A stretch of DNA of 64,000 nt, from contig NZ_AP018288.1 in NCBI RefSeq assembly GCF_002368335.1, positions 8,000,356 to 8,064,355 on the forward strand, given 5' to 3'. Of this stretch, positions 1 through 9,403 are shown piece by piece. Position numbers and translations under genes: made by a program. This stretch comes from Nostoc sp. NIES-4103. GTDB lineage: Bacteria; Cyanobacteriota; Cyanobacteriia; Cyanobacteriales; Nostocaceae. Numbering within the stretch: position 1 is the stretch's first letter; every line of letters begins with the position of its first letter. The notes beneath the pieces are model-generated. The model was given only the letters and a program-made list of their open reading frames with translations, had not been told where the DNA came from and did not search any database.

Positions 1-600
1 GGAATCTTGCGGTACAAACGTCACAAAGAAGGCATATTTGCCAGTCTTATCTTTAATTTGTTGCGCTGTCTGTGTTAGTTCTGCGTAAGTACTGGGTACT
101 TTAGTGATACCTGCCTGTTTTAATAAATCAGTGTTATAAATGGTTAGCCTTGTGGTGAGATACCAGGGTACACCAAAACTCTTGCCATTGAGTGTACTTG
201 CTTTCCAGATATTTGGTAGATAGGAGGAGCGTACTTCATTTGGGACTTTTGTATCCAGATCCAACCAAGCATTTCGTCCAGCAAGTTGGGAAGCAAAATC
301 TGGATTTAAATTAACAACATCAGGTGGCGTATTTGCTGAGACAGCTGTTAAAATTTTGTTCTCCATAGCAGACCAAGGTATATCTTGCCAGTTCACCTTT
401 ATACCCGGATTTTGCGATTCAAAATTCGCAATTAGGCTTTGGAAATAATCAGTAAATTGAGGTTTGAGTTGCATCGTCCAAAACTCAATAGTTGGCGTGC
501 GCGGGCGATTAGGCTCAGGGCTGCAACTTATCATCCAACTGGTTAATAAGCTAATGATTGCTAAAGCAGCCAGTTGTTTAAATTTTCGCAATTGAATCAT
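1..600 (-). CDS. Sugar ABC transporter substrate-binding lipoprotein (partial, 3' end beyond window)
   Basis: The minus strand is open from an ATG at 598-600 to the window edge, giving about 200 residues. The N-terminus is a lipoprotein signal: a basic start (MIQLRKFK), a hydrophobic stretch, then a lipobox-like WMISC with the lipidated Cys near residue 26. After it come motifs of family 1 extracellular solute-binding proteins: TIEFWTMQL, FESQNPGIKVNWQDIPW, PPDVVNLNP and GVPWYLTTRLTIYN. Such proteins sit on the outer face of the plasma membrane and deliver sugars to an ABC permease. The permease genes would lie outside the window. The substrate cannot be told from this part. It is divergent from pilM across a 141-bp gap. 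Confidence 0.85.
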   Translation of the reverse strand, partial: MIQLRKFKQLAALAIISLLTSWMISCSPEPNRPRTPTIEFWTMQLKPQFTDYFQSLIANFESQNPGIKVNWQDIPWSAMENKILTAVSANTPPDVVNLNPDFASQLAGRNAWLDLDTKVPNEVRSSYLPNIWKASTLNGKSFGVPWYLTTRLTIYNTDLLKQAGITKVPSTYAELTQTAQQIKDKTGKYAFFVTFVPQDS

Positions 601-741
601 TTTCCCAGTGTTTTTACGCTTGATCAGAGTGAAAAGCTTATGCAGAATTGTCGAGATTATAGGCTAAAAAAATTACCTATTGCCAAGAGCATTCTTTAGT
701 ATCGTTTAAATTTTCAATTTAGCAGTCCAGCGGGCACAACT

Positions 742-1848
742 GTGGTAAAAAGCTTCAATAGTCTGTTTGGGAAATCTAATAAAGGGGTGGGCATTGAACT
801 TGCACCAGAACGGGTGAATATAGTTCAACTACGTAAGCAGCGCCAAGGCTTGAAAATAGAATCCTTGACATCAGTACCAGTTCCAGAAGGCATTGTTACT
901 GATGGTCAAATTGCTGACCCCGCAGCAATGGCGCAATTAATTCAGCAAGGACTGGCTGAAAGCAAAATCAAAGCTTCTCGTGTTGCCACGGGTGTACCGG
1001 GACGAGATTCGATTGTACGTATAATACCTGTACCAGCTGAGTTAGATGATAAAGAACTGCGGGATATGGTGTTAAACCATGAAGCAGGTTTGTATTTACC
1101 TTATCCGCGTGAAGAAGCTGATGTAGATTATCAGAAACTTGGGTATTTTGTAGATGAAGACGGTATTGAAAAGGTTCAGGTATTACTAGTTGCCACCCGC
1201 AAGGAGGTGACAGATACATATATTAGTACGTTTGAGCAAGCAGGATTACAAATCGACGTTTTAGAGATTAGCAGTTTTGCTCTGATTCGGACAATTCGTG
1301 AACAACTGCGGCAATTCGGGCCACAAGAAGCGGCAGTACTGGTTGATATAGAATTCGACAGCACAGAAATAGCCATCATCATTAACGGAGTGCCGCAATT
1401 TTCGCGCACCGTACCTATTGGTACATATCAACTGGAAACAGCTTTAGCGAGGTCAATGAGTTTACCGACCTCTCGCGATATGGAACTGTTACAGGGAGTA
1501 ATTATTACCCCAACTCCTATAGATGGTGGCAAAACTGGTGTTACTGAAATTGACCCTAGTATGGCAGCCTTGTTGAGAGTCTTAGGAGAACTAACAGATG
1601 AACTGCGTCGTTCCATCGATTTTTACCTTAATCAAAGTGAAAATTTGGAGGTAACGCAGATTTTCCTAGCTGGGCCAGGAGGCGGACTACAACAGCTAGA
1701 TGAGTTTTTTACTCAAAGATTAAGCTTGCCAGCCACTCAGGTAGATCCAATTGGATCTTTGTCCTTGGAAGTCGATGCAGAAAAGTACCCGATGGTACGA
1801 CGTTCTGGCCTAGGGATAGTACTTGGTCTAGGCATGAGAGAGGTGTAA
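742..1848 (+). CDS. pilM: Type IV pilus assembly protein PilM
   Basis: This 368-residue protein has the actin-like ATPase fold of PilM. It opens with VGIELAPERVNIVQL, the phosphate-1 strand, and has a late GPGGGLQQL loop and a SLEVDAEKYP segment typical of the family. PilM is the cytoplasmic part of the pilus alignment complex and binds the N-terminal tail of PilN. It is the first gene of a pilM-pilN-pilO-pilQ run; pilN follows after 4 bp. The start is GTG at 742 with no strong ribosome site. Length is normal. In filamentous cyanobacteria this machine serves hormogonium gliding and DNA uptake. Confidence 0.93.
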   Translation: MVKSFNSLFGKSNKGVGIELAPERVNIVQLRKQRQGLKIESLTSVPVPEGIVTDGQIADPAAMAQLIQQGLAESKIKASRVATGVPGRDSIVRIIPVPAELDDKELRDMVLNHEAGLYLPYPREEADVDYQKLGYFVDEDGIEKVQVLLVATRKEVTDTYISTFEQAGLQIDVLEISSFALIRTIREQLRQFGPQEAAVLVDIEFDSTEIAIIINGVPQFSRTVPIGTYQLETALARSMSLPTSRDMELLQGVIITPTPIDGGKTGVTEIDPSMAALLRVLGELTDELRRSIDFYLNQSENLEVTQIFLAGPGGGLQQLDEFFTQRLSLPATQVDPIGSLSLEVDAEKYPMVRRSGLGIVLGLGMREV

Positions 1849-1852
1849 CACA

Positions 1853-2620
1853 ATGTACAGTCTAGATATTAACTTTCTTAAAGACCGCCCAATTTACCAG
1901 GAGAAACCTGGTAAAAAGCCAGGAAATAAACTTCCTTCAGGAAGCTTAACACCCATATATATAGGAGTTACCTTGGGTTTGTGTCTTCCAATTTTTGTAG
2001 CAACTGGTTGGTGGATTTTACAAGCGAAAAATAGCGAATTGGAGCAGGTAATAGCACAACTCGATCAGGAGAACAAGAAATTAGATGCAGAAATAGGAAA
2101 TATTAATAAAATCCGGGAAGAGACGAAAAAAATTAAAGCAGAAACACAAAGTTTAGTCACTGTATTTGACCAAATTCGTCCTTGGTCAGCCATGTTGCAA
2201 GATTTGCGCGATCGCATACCAGCAACAGTACAAATTAGTAACGTCAAGCAAATTCCACCCACGCCGGCAGCAGACGGTAAACCATCAAATAATCCTGCCG
2301 GAGGAATTGTAATTAATGGGTTAGCTCGCTCTTTTAATGATGTCAACGATTTCTTGCTGGTTCTGCAACAGTCTCGGTTCTTGAAGTCCTCAGAAAGCAA
2401 AATTATCTCAGCCAACTTAGTAGATGCACCATTACCGCCAACTACTAGGACATCCACTACTGTACCCATCAAACCACCTCAAGTAGTGAATTACAGTATT
2501 CAATCGAGTCTCAGTGATGTTCCTGCTTCTGAGTTAATCCGAGAGTTAGAACAAAAAGGTACAGTGGGTTTAGTGACTCGTATTCGTAGTATGCAACAGA
2601 TAGGAGTCATTCCAAAATGA
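1853..2620 (+). CDS. pilN: Type IV pilus assembly protein PilN
   Basis: This 255-residue bitopic membrane protein begins MYSLDINFLKDRP, the conserved PilN tail that docks to PilM. One transmembrane helix lies near residues 37-57. A coiled coil follows (about 62-105, rich in E, K and Q), then a periplasmic ferredoxin-like domain. It pairs with PilO and links cytoplasmic PilM to the PilQ secretin. It starts 4 bp after pilM, and its stop overlaps the pilO start in an ATGA, so translation is probably coupled. Confidence 0.92.
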   Translation: MYSLDINFLKDRPIYQEKPGKKPGNKLPSGSLTPIYIGVTLGLCLPIFVATGWWILQAKNSELEQVIAQLDQENKKLDAEIGNINKIREETKKIKAETQSLVTVFDQIRPWSAMLQDLRDRIPATVQISNVKQIPPTPAADGKPSNNPAGGIVINGLARSFNDVNDFLLVLQQSRFLKSSESKIISANLVDAPLPPTTRTSTTVPIKPPQVVNYSIQSSLSDVPASELIRELEQKGTVGLVTRIRSMQQIGVIPK

Positions 2621-3363
2621 CGGTAAGTGATGATTTAAATTTTGCAGAACATGCCGGGGAATTAGATTCAGAAACACCAGGCAACTTTGTTCTCTTTGGC
2701 ATTACCTTTACCCCCAAAATTATTGGTATTTTGGCAGGTTTGGTGGGAGTTGCTGGAGCAGCTTATCTACTGCTAAATATGGTAATGCCAGCTTGGGATA
2801 ACTATCAACAACAGCAAGTAAAAAGTAGCGAACTGCAAGGGCAACTTGAGCAAAAGAGAGCTTCTATTAAACAAGCTGACAAGGTAAAAAAAGAACAAGA
2901 AGAAGCAAAGCAACAAAAAACTCAAGTTTTAGGTTTATTTGCTAATCAGAAAACTTTCTATACTTTGCTATTAGACCTGAATCGTTTGGTTGAGTCCGGC
3001 AATGCTCAAATTCCTGTCAATGGAGTCAGAGCCAAATTACAGAAGTTTATGCCAGCTGCACAAGAAGCGGAAATAATTACTGATGGCTCTCTAGGGCCAC
3101 TAGTCAACGGTCAACTCAAACGCAGCAGTGTGAATCTCGAAATTGTGGGAACTTATGAGCAAACACAATCGATTATTCGTAATATAGAGCGTTTACAGCC
3201 TTTGTTAATAGTTAAAGACTATCAATCAGCATTGGCTCCAGTAGATCCGCTAAAAACAAAAGCAGGGCCTGCACAGATTACTACATCGTTTCAGCTACAG
3301 GCATTGATGCCGCTTACTCCAGAGGACATAGCTGCCGCTAAAGCAGCAGCACCCAAGAAGTAG
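2617..3363 (+). CDS. pilO: Type IV pilus assembly protein PilO
   Basis: This 248-residue protein has a cytoplasmic N-terminus, one transmembrane helix (about 31-53), a coiled coil rich in Q, K and E (about 62-110) and a periplasmic domain with the PilO pattern FYTLLLDLNRLVESG and VNLEIVGTYEQTQSIIRNIERLQPLL. It forms heterodimers with PilN. The ATG overlaps the pilN stop codon by 4 bp. A heptamer-type tandem repeat follows the stop and separates it from pilQ by 109 bp. Confidence 0.92.
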   Translation: MTVSDDLNFAEHAGELDSETPGNFVLFGITFTPKIIGILAGLVGVAGAAYLLLNMVMPAWDNYQQQQVKSSELQGQLEQKRASIKQADKVKKEQEEAKQQKTQVLGLFANQKTFYTLLLDLNRLVESGNAQIPVNGVRAKLQKFMPAAQEAEIITDGSLGPLVNGQLKRSSVNLEIVGTYEQTQSIIRNIERLQPLLIVKDYQSALAPVDPLKTKAGPAQITTSFQLQALMPLTPEDIAAAKAAAPKK

Positions 3364-3400
3364 TTAGGAGTTAGGAGTTGGGAGTTAGGAGTTAGGAGTT
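3363..3400. repeat. Short tandem repeat (GTTAGGA)n between pilO and pilQ
   Basis: Five or so near-identical units of GTTAGGA or GTTGGGA run from the pilO stop codon. This is a typical Nostocales heptanucleotide tandem repeat. Because it lies inside the pil operon, it is probably transcribed. Confidence 0.8.
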
Positions 3401-3472
3401 GAAAGAAAAATACTTAGCACCCAGCACTAAAAATTATTGATTAACAAGATCGCATAAGGTGAGGAATGAACT

Positions 3473-5926
3473 GTGAAACAGCTTCACGGTAATAGTTTAA
3501 TATTGGGTGCTGCCGCTTTCGTATTTTTGGCAGCTCAACCAGCATGGTCACAGACTACTCAAATTAATCAAGTACAGCTAAATCCAGTTGATGGCGGACT
3601 GAGCGTTATTTTGAAAACTACCACAGGCGATCGCCCGCAAGTTTTCACAACAAAAAGAGGCAAAGCTCTAGTTACAGATATTATTAATACTCAACTGCGC
3701 TTACCACAAGGTAATAATTTCCGTCAAGATAACCCTGCTCCTGGAATTGCCTCAGTTGAAGTCAGTCAACTTGATGCTAATAGCATTCGGCTGACGGTGA
3801 CTGGCAGTAATGACACACCAGGCAATCAGCCTGTGGTGCGGCAACAAAACACAATTACTCTCGGCTTTACGCCTTCTGGAGGTACTACAGCATCAGCACC
3901 AACACCTGCAACACCTGTAAAACCGACAACACCAACAACCCCGACCGCTTCTACCCCAGTCCAATCTGGTGCAAAGCCAGATGTTCTCATCCCTAACCCA
4001 GAGGTGACAATTGACGGCAAACTTGCTCAGCCAGCTGGCCCGGGTCAACCTCTGAGCCAAGCTCCTCCTTTCTTGCCTAGAGCCGTCGCTCCACCAGTGG
4101 GAGATATTGCCATTTCTACTGCTGATGCTTCTCCTAGCACCATTGATTTGGGCACTCAAGAGCGCGTTCCCCGTTTAGTATTGCGAGATGCACCAGTGCG
4201 CGAGGTTTTATCATTACTTGCTCGTGCTGCTGGTTTAAATCTGGCTTATATAAGCAATACACCAACACCAGGACAGTCTAGTGGAGGTCAACAAGCTGCT
4301 GCTGGTGATGGTCAAACCATCTCCCTAGATATTGAAAATGAGCCAGTGCAAGATGTGTTTAACTATGTCTTGCGAATGAGTGGTTTAGAAGCTAACCGTA
4401 GTGGACGGACTATTTTTGTGGGAACTAAGCTACCTAATGCGACCCGCGATATGGTTATGCGGAGTCTGCGACTTAATCAGGTGACAGTGGGGGTCGCTCT
4501 CAACTATTTGGTGGGTTTAGGGGCAGAAAGTGCCATTAGCCGCGAACGACTTGTGACTAGCGTTAATGCTGTACCCGTAGGTAATGGAGTTGCCCCTGTC
4601 ACCCAAACTCAAACGACCACGGAAACTAAATTAGAAACTCAACGAGCTGAGTTTAAAGACTCTAATCCATTACTGAGAGGTTTACAGGCATTAGGAGACG
4701 AGCGCACTAATTCTCTAACTTTAATTGGGCCTCCTAGGTTAGTTGAGATGGCAATGACTCAACTTACTCAGCTTGATATCCGCCGTCGTCAAGTAGCAGT
4801 TAACGTCAGAATTATCGATGTTAATTTGTTGAACACCCAGGACTACAACGCTAGCTTTTCTTTTGGCATTGGCAAGAACTTCTTCACTAATGATGGCGGT
4901 GCAGCATCTCTGAATTTTGGCGGTTCCAGACCAGCTACCAGAACTGAAGCATCAACTAGTGTGACTAGCACACCAGTCATCCAGAATCCAATTACAGGAG
5001 AGCCTTTCCTTGACCCAAATAGCAGTGTATCGATTCCAGGAACTACCCCAGGTACAGTAATAGTAGATGCAAATGGCAACATCACTAGAGTTGCAAACCC
5101 AGGATCTGGAAACTTCTATAGACCGACTGCGCCTACTGGAGACCCTCTACAACCAGGTTTTTCTGATATCACTCCGGCAACTGATAATATTATTACGAGG
5201 AACGCTGATGGCACCTCGACTGTCAGACAAGGTACTCTAGGTACAGCTACTACATCTCTTCCCTCTTTATTCCAATTTCCCAAACGTCTACTAGCTAGCT
5301 TACAGGCTCAGGTACAGAGTGGTAACGCCAAGATTTTGACTGACCCAACCTTAATTGTGCAAGAAGGTCAAACAGCTAATGTTAACCTCACTCAGGAAGT
5401 AGTAGGCAATATTAAAAGAGAAATAGTTCGCGACGCGAATCTTGCCACAGAAACAATTTCAGCAGAGAAAGACCAAGTAGGTTTAACCTTAGCTGTTAAA
5501 GTTGAGCGGATTGACGATAACGGTTTTGTTTCTCTATCGGTAGCTCCTGTTGTCAAAGCACCCCAAGCTCCAGCTACTATCAATGTTGGAGGCGGTGGTA
5601 GCCAACAAATATTTTTGGTGTCTGAGCGCTCTCTTAATTCTGGCTTGATCCGCCTGCGAGATGGTCAGACTCTAATTCTCTCAGGCATCATTCAAGATTC
5701 AGATCGGACAACTGTCTCTAAAATCCCTATTTTAGGTGATCTTCCGCTCATTGGTTCGCTGTTTAGAAGTACAAATAGACAAAACCAGCGCAATGAGGTA
5801 ATTGTGTTACTCACACCCCAAATTATGGATGATACAGAGAACTCTGCCTATGGCTATAATTACACCCCCAGCCCACAGGTGCGGGACATTCTTGAACGTC
5901 GTGGTTTGAACACACCTAAGCGTTAA
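3473..5926 (+). CDS. pilQ: Type IV pilus secretin PilQ with AMIN domain
   Basis: This 817-residue outer-membrane secretin starts at GTG 3473. A signal peptide ends near AWSQ (residue 27). An AMIN domain for peptidoglycan targeting covers about 30-125. A proline/threonine-rich linker (about 140-190) leads to the secretin and TonB short N-terminal domain (about 230-320), N-domains, and the C-terminal secretin pore. Pore motifs include VQSGNAKILTDPTLIV, LIRLRDGQTLILSGII and KIPILGDLPLIGSLFR. It forms the channel through which the pilus leaves the cell. It is the last gene of the pil operon and is followed by a clear terminator. Confidence 0.95.
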   Translation: MKQLHGNSLILGAAAFVFLAAQPAWSQTTQINQVQLNPVDGGLSVILKTTTGDRPQVFTTKRGKALVTDIINTQLRLPQGNNFRQDNPAPGIASVEVSQLDANSIRLTVTGSNDTPGNQPVVRQQNTITLGFTPSGGTTASAPTPATPVKPTTPTTPTASTPVQSGAKPDVLIPNPEVTIDGKLAQPAGPGQPLSQAPPFLPRAVAPPVGDIAISTADASPSTIDLGTQERVPRLVLRDAPVREVLSLLARAAGLNLAYISNTPTPGQSSGGQQAAAGDGQTISLDIENEPVQDVFNYVLRMSGLEANRSGRTIFVGTKLPNATRDMVMRSLRLNQVTVGVALNYLVGLGAESAISRERLVTSVNAVPVGNGVAPVTQTQTTTETKLETQRAEFKDSNPLLRGLQALGDERTNSLTLIGPPRLVEMAMTQLTQLDIRRRQVAVNVRIIDVNLLNTQDYNASFSFGIGKNFFTNDGGAASLNFGGSRPATRTEASTSVTSTPVIQNPITGEPFLDPNSSVSIPGTTPGTVIVDANGNITRVANPGSGNFYRPTAPTGDPLQPGFSDITPATDNIITRNADGTSTVRQGTLGTATTSLPSLFQFPKRLLASLQAQVQSGNAKILTDPTLIVQEGQTANVNLTQEVVGNIKREIVRDANLATETISAEKDQVGLTLAVKVERIDDNGFVSLSVAPVVKAPQAPATINVGGGGSQQIFLVSERSLNSGLIRLRDGQTLILSGIIQDSDRTTVSKIPILGDLPLIGSLFRSTNRQNQRNEVIVLLTPQIMDDTENSAYGYNYTPSPQVRDILERRGLNTPKR

Positions 5927-5987
5927 ACTGTTAGCTTGGCCAAGACTCCAGTTCCTCACCACTCGGTACTACAGTTATATTCGTTAA

Positions 5988-6026
5988 AGCAGCCACTAGC
6001 TCAAGAGCTTTGTGGTGCTTTTTTTT
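5988..6026 (+). terminator. Rho-independent terminator after pilQ
   Basis: A stem pairs AGCAGCCAC (one bulged G) with GTGGTGCT. A small inner hairpin GCTC-AA-GAGC sits in the loop, and eight T follow directly. It lies 62 bp after the pilQ stop and should end pil operon transcripts. Confidence 0.75.
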
Positions 6027-6506
6027 GATTGCTACAAAACGAAATAAGGCTTGTACCATTTTGGATTTTAGATTTTAGATTTTGGATTGAGAGTTGCTCA
6101 TACCATTTCACGAAATAACAGATACAGATACCTGGGTATGGTCGTACAGGTGTACATTGGTGTCAACTTAAGTTAAAAATTGCTTAACTGTCGGCTTCCT
6201 CGCCCGCCTCGAACTTAAGTTCAAGGCTAATAGCTAAAGTCTACTTCAGTAGACTAAAGATTTTTAGAGATATTTAGTCATCAATAGATGACTTTTGCGC
6301 TAAAAGAAGGAACTTTAGTTCCTTGTTGGACATTGGTTTTATGCGATTGTTGACACACTTGGCAGCTGGTGTGCCCCTACAACTCCTTTGTTGCTCAAAG
6401 AATACCGAAATCTTTTTAACGAACCACAAAGGAAGAAATAGGCAATCTTATGGCGAGAAGGGAGTAATAATCCCCACTTACTTATCTATGGGATTGATTT
6501 ATTAAC

Positions 6507-6650
6507 AATTCGTAATTACGAAGCCCGTAATTCGTAATTACGTTAGGGATGGGGATTTAGACCATACAGTACGGCACGACTTATAGAAGTCTGGTGTTCC
6601 ACCTCGGTTTAATTACGAATTACGAATTACGAATTACGAATTAGTAATTA
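6507..6650. repeat. Heptamer inverted-repeat element G, copy 1
   Basis: The left end has CGTAATT units and the right end has AATTACG units (four full tandem copies at 6611-6638, then AATTAGTAATT). The ends are therefore inverted repeats of each other around an unrelated centre. A second copy with the same arrangement lies at 43710-43858. Confidence 0.65.
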
Positions 6651-6746
6651 TGTTGAGCTACAACTGTAGTATTGAAGGATAACATGCTGAAACAAGGTTC
6701 AAGGTCGTAAGCACATCTTGGTTGAGATCCAAGGCAGAAATGAACT

Positions 6747-7388
6747 ATGGTGGCGACAACACTCGCAGAAACTAGGGTTTTACTCCACAACATCACCTGG
6801 CAGACATTTAAAACCATGCTGAGTGAGATGGGTTATGAGCGTAACTCCCGACTGGCTTATGACAATGGAACTATTGAAATTATGACCCCACTGATGCCAC
6901 ATGAAAGCTCAAACCGCTTAATAGAGGTTTTTGTTGGGGTGTTGTGCGAAGAGTTGGGTTTGGAAATTAGACGCGCTGGTTCACTGACTTTAACACGGGA
7001 TGACTTAGAGAAGGGAGCCGAGCCGGATAGTAGCTACTACATCCAAAATGAATTGCTAGTCCGAGATCAAGAAAATATTGACCTAGCCATCGACCCGCCC
7101 CCAGACCTTGTATTAGAGGTGGAATATTCTGGGTCTGCAATAGATAAGTTTCGGCTTTATGCAGCGATGGGAATCCCCGAATTCTGGCGTTATAACGGCA
7201 GTGTGTTACGAATTTATACGCTTGCAGGTGGGCAATACTCAGAAGTCCAAACCAGCCCTACCTTTGCACCTGTGTTAGTCAAGGAAATTCCCCGTTTTAT
7301 CCAAGAAGCCAAAAAAAATGGAGAAATTGCTACTACCCGTGCTTTTCGTACTTGGGTGCAACAGAATATTTCTGGTACAGAAAAATAG
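6747..7388 (+). CDS. Uma2 family endonuclease-like protein (DUF820)
   Basis: This 213-residue protein has the Uma2/DUF820 pattern of a PD-(D/E)xK nuclease fold: an N-terminal TWQTFKTMLSEMG helix, RLAYDNGTIEIMTPLMPHE, the acidic EPDSSYYIQN, and the core PPPDLVLEVEYSGSAIDKFRLYAAMGIPEFWRY. The family is greatly expanded in cyanobacteria, often beside mobile DNA. Its substrate is unknown. Upstream lies repeat element G1. The start ATG at 6747 gives the usual family N-terminus. Confidence 0.85.
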   Translation: MVATTLAETRVLLHNITWQTFKTMLSEMGYERNSRLAYDNGTIEIMTPLMPHESSNRLIEVFVGVLCEELGLEIRRAGSLTLTRDDLEKGAEPDSSYYIQNELLVRDQENIDLAIDPPPDLVLEVEYSGSAIDKFRLYAAMGIPEFWRYNGSVLRIYTLAGGQYSEVQTSPTFAPVLVKEIPRFIQEAKKNGEIATTRAFRTWVQQNISGTEK

Positions 7389-8009
7389 AGCAATGACTCA
7401 AGCTAAGGAAACCTAAGAGGATGTCTGCCAGAATTTTGATAACTAATGGCAGCGAAGCAGTTAGGCGATATATTGAAGACCCTTACCATGGATAATAAGG
7501 CCAGAGCGGTTAAAACTGCTCGTGTCGTTTCCCTCTCAGGTCTCAAGACACGCTCGTTTACCGCATACGGCGACATCTAATAAGTTTCTACTCAGCACTC
7601 AGCACTTTGCTATACTTAGAAGTCCCTAGAGGATTTTAGCTAGCTTGTAGCAATGTCACGAATCGTAACCTTTAAGAGATTTTTACTAGTTCGTTCTCCC
7701 CTGTCACCCTAACAACAGGGGTATTTACTAGGTATTTTTCCCTACTTTCAGTATGGTTTCGAGTGCAACAATCACCTAAAAATCACAAAAAATCCTGAAA
7801 TCTATATAAATTAATGGTTTCATATATCCACTTCAGGCTACTACACCTTAGAATGATTCATTGAAAAGTCGAGCCGATGGGATTTACAGCGATTTTGAGT
7901 AAAAATACTCCCAAAGAACGATTTTTGTATTTCTCCCAACAGAGATTTAAGTAAAGATGTACTCTGATACATCTGGAAAAAATCTCAAGTAAACCTTAAG
8001 GAGTTTGAC
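7389..8009. other. 620-bp intergenic region upstream of HU
   Basis: No gene was found. A 30-codon frame at about 7489-7581 has no recognised match. The last 100 bases are AT-rich and should hold the HU promoter. A good ribosome site AAGGAG lies about 5 bases before the HU ATG. Confidence 0.5.
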
Positions 8010-8294
8010 ATGAACAAAGGTGAATTGGTTGATGCCGTAGCTGAAAAGGCTAGTGTTACTAAAAAACAAGCGGATGCAGTCTTAACCGCCGCTTTAGAAA
8101 CGATCATTGAAGCGGTTTCTTCTGGCGATAAAGTCACGCTGGTAGGATTTGGCTCATTTGAATCACGGGAACGTAAAGCTCGTGAAGGTCGTAACCCCAA
8201 AACCAATGAAAAGATGGAAATTCCAGCGACCAAGGTTCCTGCCTTTTCCGCTGGTAAGCTTTTCAGAGAAAGGGTAGCACCCCCAAAATCATAG
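8010..8294 (+). CDS. hup: DNA-binding protein HU
   Basis: This 94-residue HU/IHF family protein begins MNKGELVDAVAEKASVTKKQADAV. It contains the DNA-arm signature GFGSFESRERKAREGRNPKT and ends KLFRERVAPPKS. Length and order match single-gene cyanobacterial HU (HanA in Anabaena). It bends DNA and compacts the nucleoid. It has a strong Shine-Dalgarno, AAGGAG. The cobD-like gene begins 26 bp after its stop on the same strand, so read-through is possible. Confidence 0.96.
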   Translation: MNKGELVDAVAEKASVTKKQADAVLTAALETIIEAVSSGDKVTLVGFGSFESRERKAREGRNPKTNEKMEIPATKVPAFSAGKLFRERVAPPKS

Positions 8295-8320
8295 GTTCTG
8301 TTTTTAGGAACCTTGGTTTG

Positions 8321-9403
8321 ATGCGTCAACAGGCTCATGGGGGAAACTTAGCCTGGGCAGCGGCACTGGCTGGCTGTCCCCCTGAGGCTATTCTGGATTT
8401 TTCTGCCAGCATCAGCCCTTTGGGACCACCAAACAGCGCGATCGCTGCTATTGCGTCCCAAATGGGTAATCTTAGGCACTATCCTGACCCTGATTACAGT
8501 GAACTGAGACTTGCTCTCAGTCACTTCCATCAACTGCCGCCTGAGTGGATTCTGCCTGGTAACGGCTCAGCAGAATTACTGACCTTGGCAGGTAGAGATT
8601 TAGCTAAATTAGCCGCAACAATGTTAATGACTCCAGCCTTTGGCGACTATTACCGTACTCTGGCAGCGTACAACGCTAAAGTACTGGAGTTTCCCTTGAA
8701 TCTGGCAAATTCAGGTGATTCGTCATTAGTCAATAGTCCTTTGTCATGTTTACTTGACAAAGGACAAAAGACTTTTAACAAGGGACTGCTGCTAAATAAT
8801 CCCCACAACCCAACGGGAAAACTATTTTCGCGAGAGGCGATTTTGCCCTACTTAGAGCAATTTGCTTTGGTAGTGGTGGATGAAGCATTTATGGATTTTT
8901 TGCATCCTGATGAAGAACAAAGCCTGATTCCGGTGGTACAGGAATACGCGAACTTAGTAATATTGCGATCGCTAACGAAATTTTACAGTCTCCCAGGACT
9001 CAGGCTAGGATATGCGATCGCTCATCCCGACCGCCTTCGGCGCTGGCAGTTGTGGCGCGACCCATGGCCCGTAAACATCTTGGCTGCAGCGGCAGCGGTC
9101 GCTGCACTCCAGGATCGGGAGTTTCAAGAGCAAACTTGGAAATGGCTAACACCGACACGAAACCAACTGTTTCAAGGTTTAGCGGCAATCCCAGGATTGC
9201 AGCCTTTTGAAAGTGCTGCTAACTTTTTACTTGTTGAATCACAACAGTCGAGTTCGCAGTTGCAGCAACAATTACTCCAGAATCACCAGATTTTAATTCG
9301 AGATTGTCTCAGCTTTAAAGAACTAGGCGATCGTTTTTTGAGAGTTGCTGTACTTTCCGAGTCTGATAACCAGCGCTTATTAACAGCGCTAAAAGAAAGT
9401 TAG
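8321..9403 (+). CDS. cobD: CobD-like threonine-phosphate decarboxylase (class I/II PLP enzyme)
   Basis: The N-terminus HGGNLAWAAALAGCPPEAILDFSASISPLGPP is the CobD pattern and is closely related to HisC. PLP-binding motifs are the NPHNPTGKL loop, VVVDEAFMDF, and SLTKFYSLPGLRLGYA with the Schiff-base Lys. CobD makes aminopropanol phosphate for the cobalamin nucleotide loop; a HisC-type transaminase role cannot be excluded. ATG at 8321 is preferred to the TTG one codon earlier, because AGGA at about 8307 is well spaced. Oddly, residues about 133-153 (8716-8779) are encoded by an inserted palindromic repeat. Confidence 0.78.
   Translation: MRQQAHGGNLAWAAALAGCPPEAILDFSASISPLGPPNSAIAAIASQMGNLRHYPDPDYSELRLALSHFHQLPPEWILPGNGSAELLTLAGRDLAKLAATMLMTPAFGDYYRTLAAYNAKVLEFPLNLANSGDSSLVNSPLSCLLDKGQKTFNKGLLLNNPHNPTGKLFSREAILPYLEQFALVVVDEAFMDFLHPDEEQSLIPVVQEYANLVILRSLTKFYSLPGLRLGYAIAHPDRLRRWQLWRDPWPVNILAAAAAVAALQDREFQEQTWKWLTPTRNQLFQGLAAIPGLQPFESAANFLLVESQQSSSQLQQQLLQNHQILIRDCLSFKELGDRFLRVAVLSESDNQRLLTALKES
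8716..8779. repeat. Palindromic repeat inserted in frame within the cobD-like gene
   Basis: AGTCCTTTGTCA and TGACAAAGGAC form inverted arms around a short loop, with AAAAGACT beyond. The same words occur between genes in this window, for example near 11240 and 57680 (ATTAGTC, GACAAAGGACTAATGAC). Here the repeat stays open and encodes a Ser/Leu/Lys-rich loop before the NPHNPTG motif. Confidence 0.65.

Larger units (their letters stand above)
5927..6746. other. 820-bp intergenic region between pilQ and the Uma2 gene
   Basis: It holds the pilQ terminator, a GATTTTA-type tandem repeat near 6060-6090, a dispersed-repeat remnant near 6205-6335 with a palindrome AGTCTACT-TC-AGTAGACT, and heptamer element G1 (6507-6650). 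A 60-codon open frame at 6323-6505 lies largely in repeat sequence and is not supported as a gene. No tRNA or conserved RNA was recognised. Confidence 0.6.

Noticed and set aside
6140..6165. NtcA-like site near GTACAGGTGTAC
   Set aside because: Spacing does not fit GTA-N8-TAC and no promoter follows at a suitable distance.
6323..6505. 60-codon plus-strand frame after pilQ
   Set aside because: It lies in dispersed-repeat sequence, has no ribosome site and shows no family pattern.
6611..6650. Possible CRISPR-like array of AATTACG units
   Set aside because: Units are 7 bp, directly adjacent, with no spacers; it is a tandem repeat.
7489..7581. 30-codon frame (MDNKARAVKTARVV...) before HU
   Set aside because: Short, no ribosome site of note and no recognised family.
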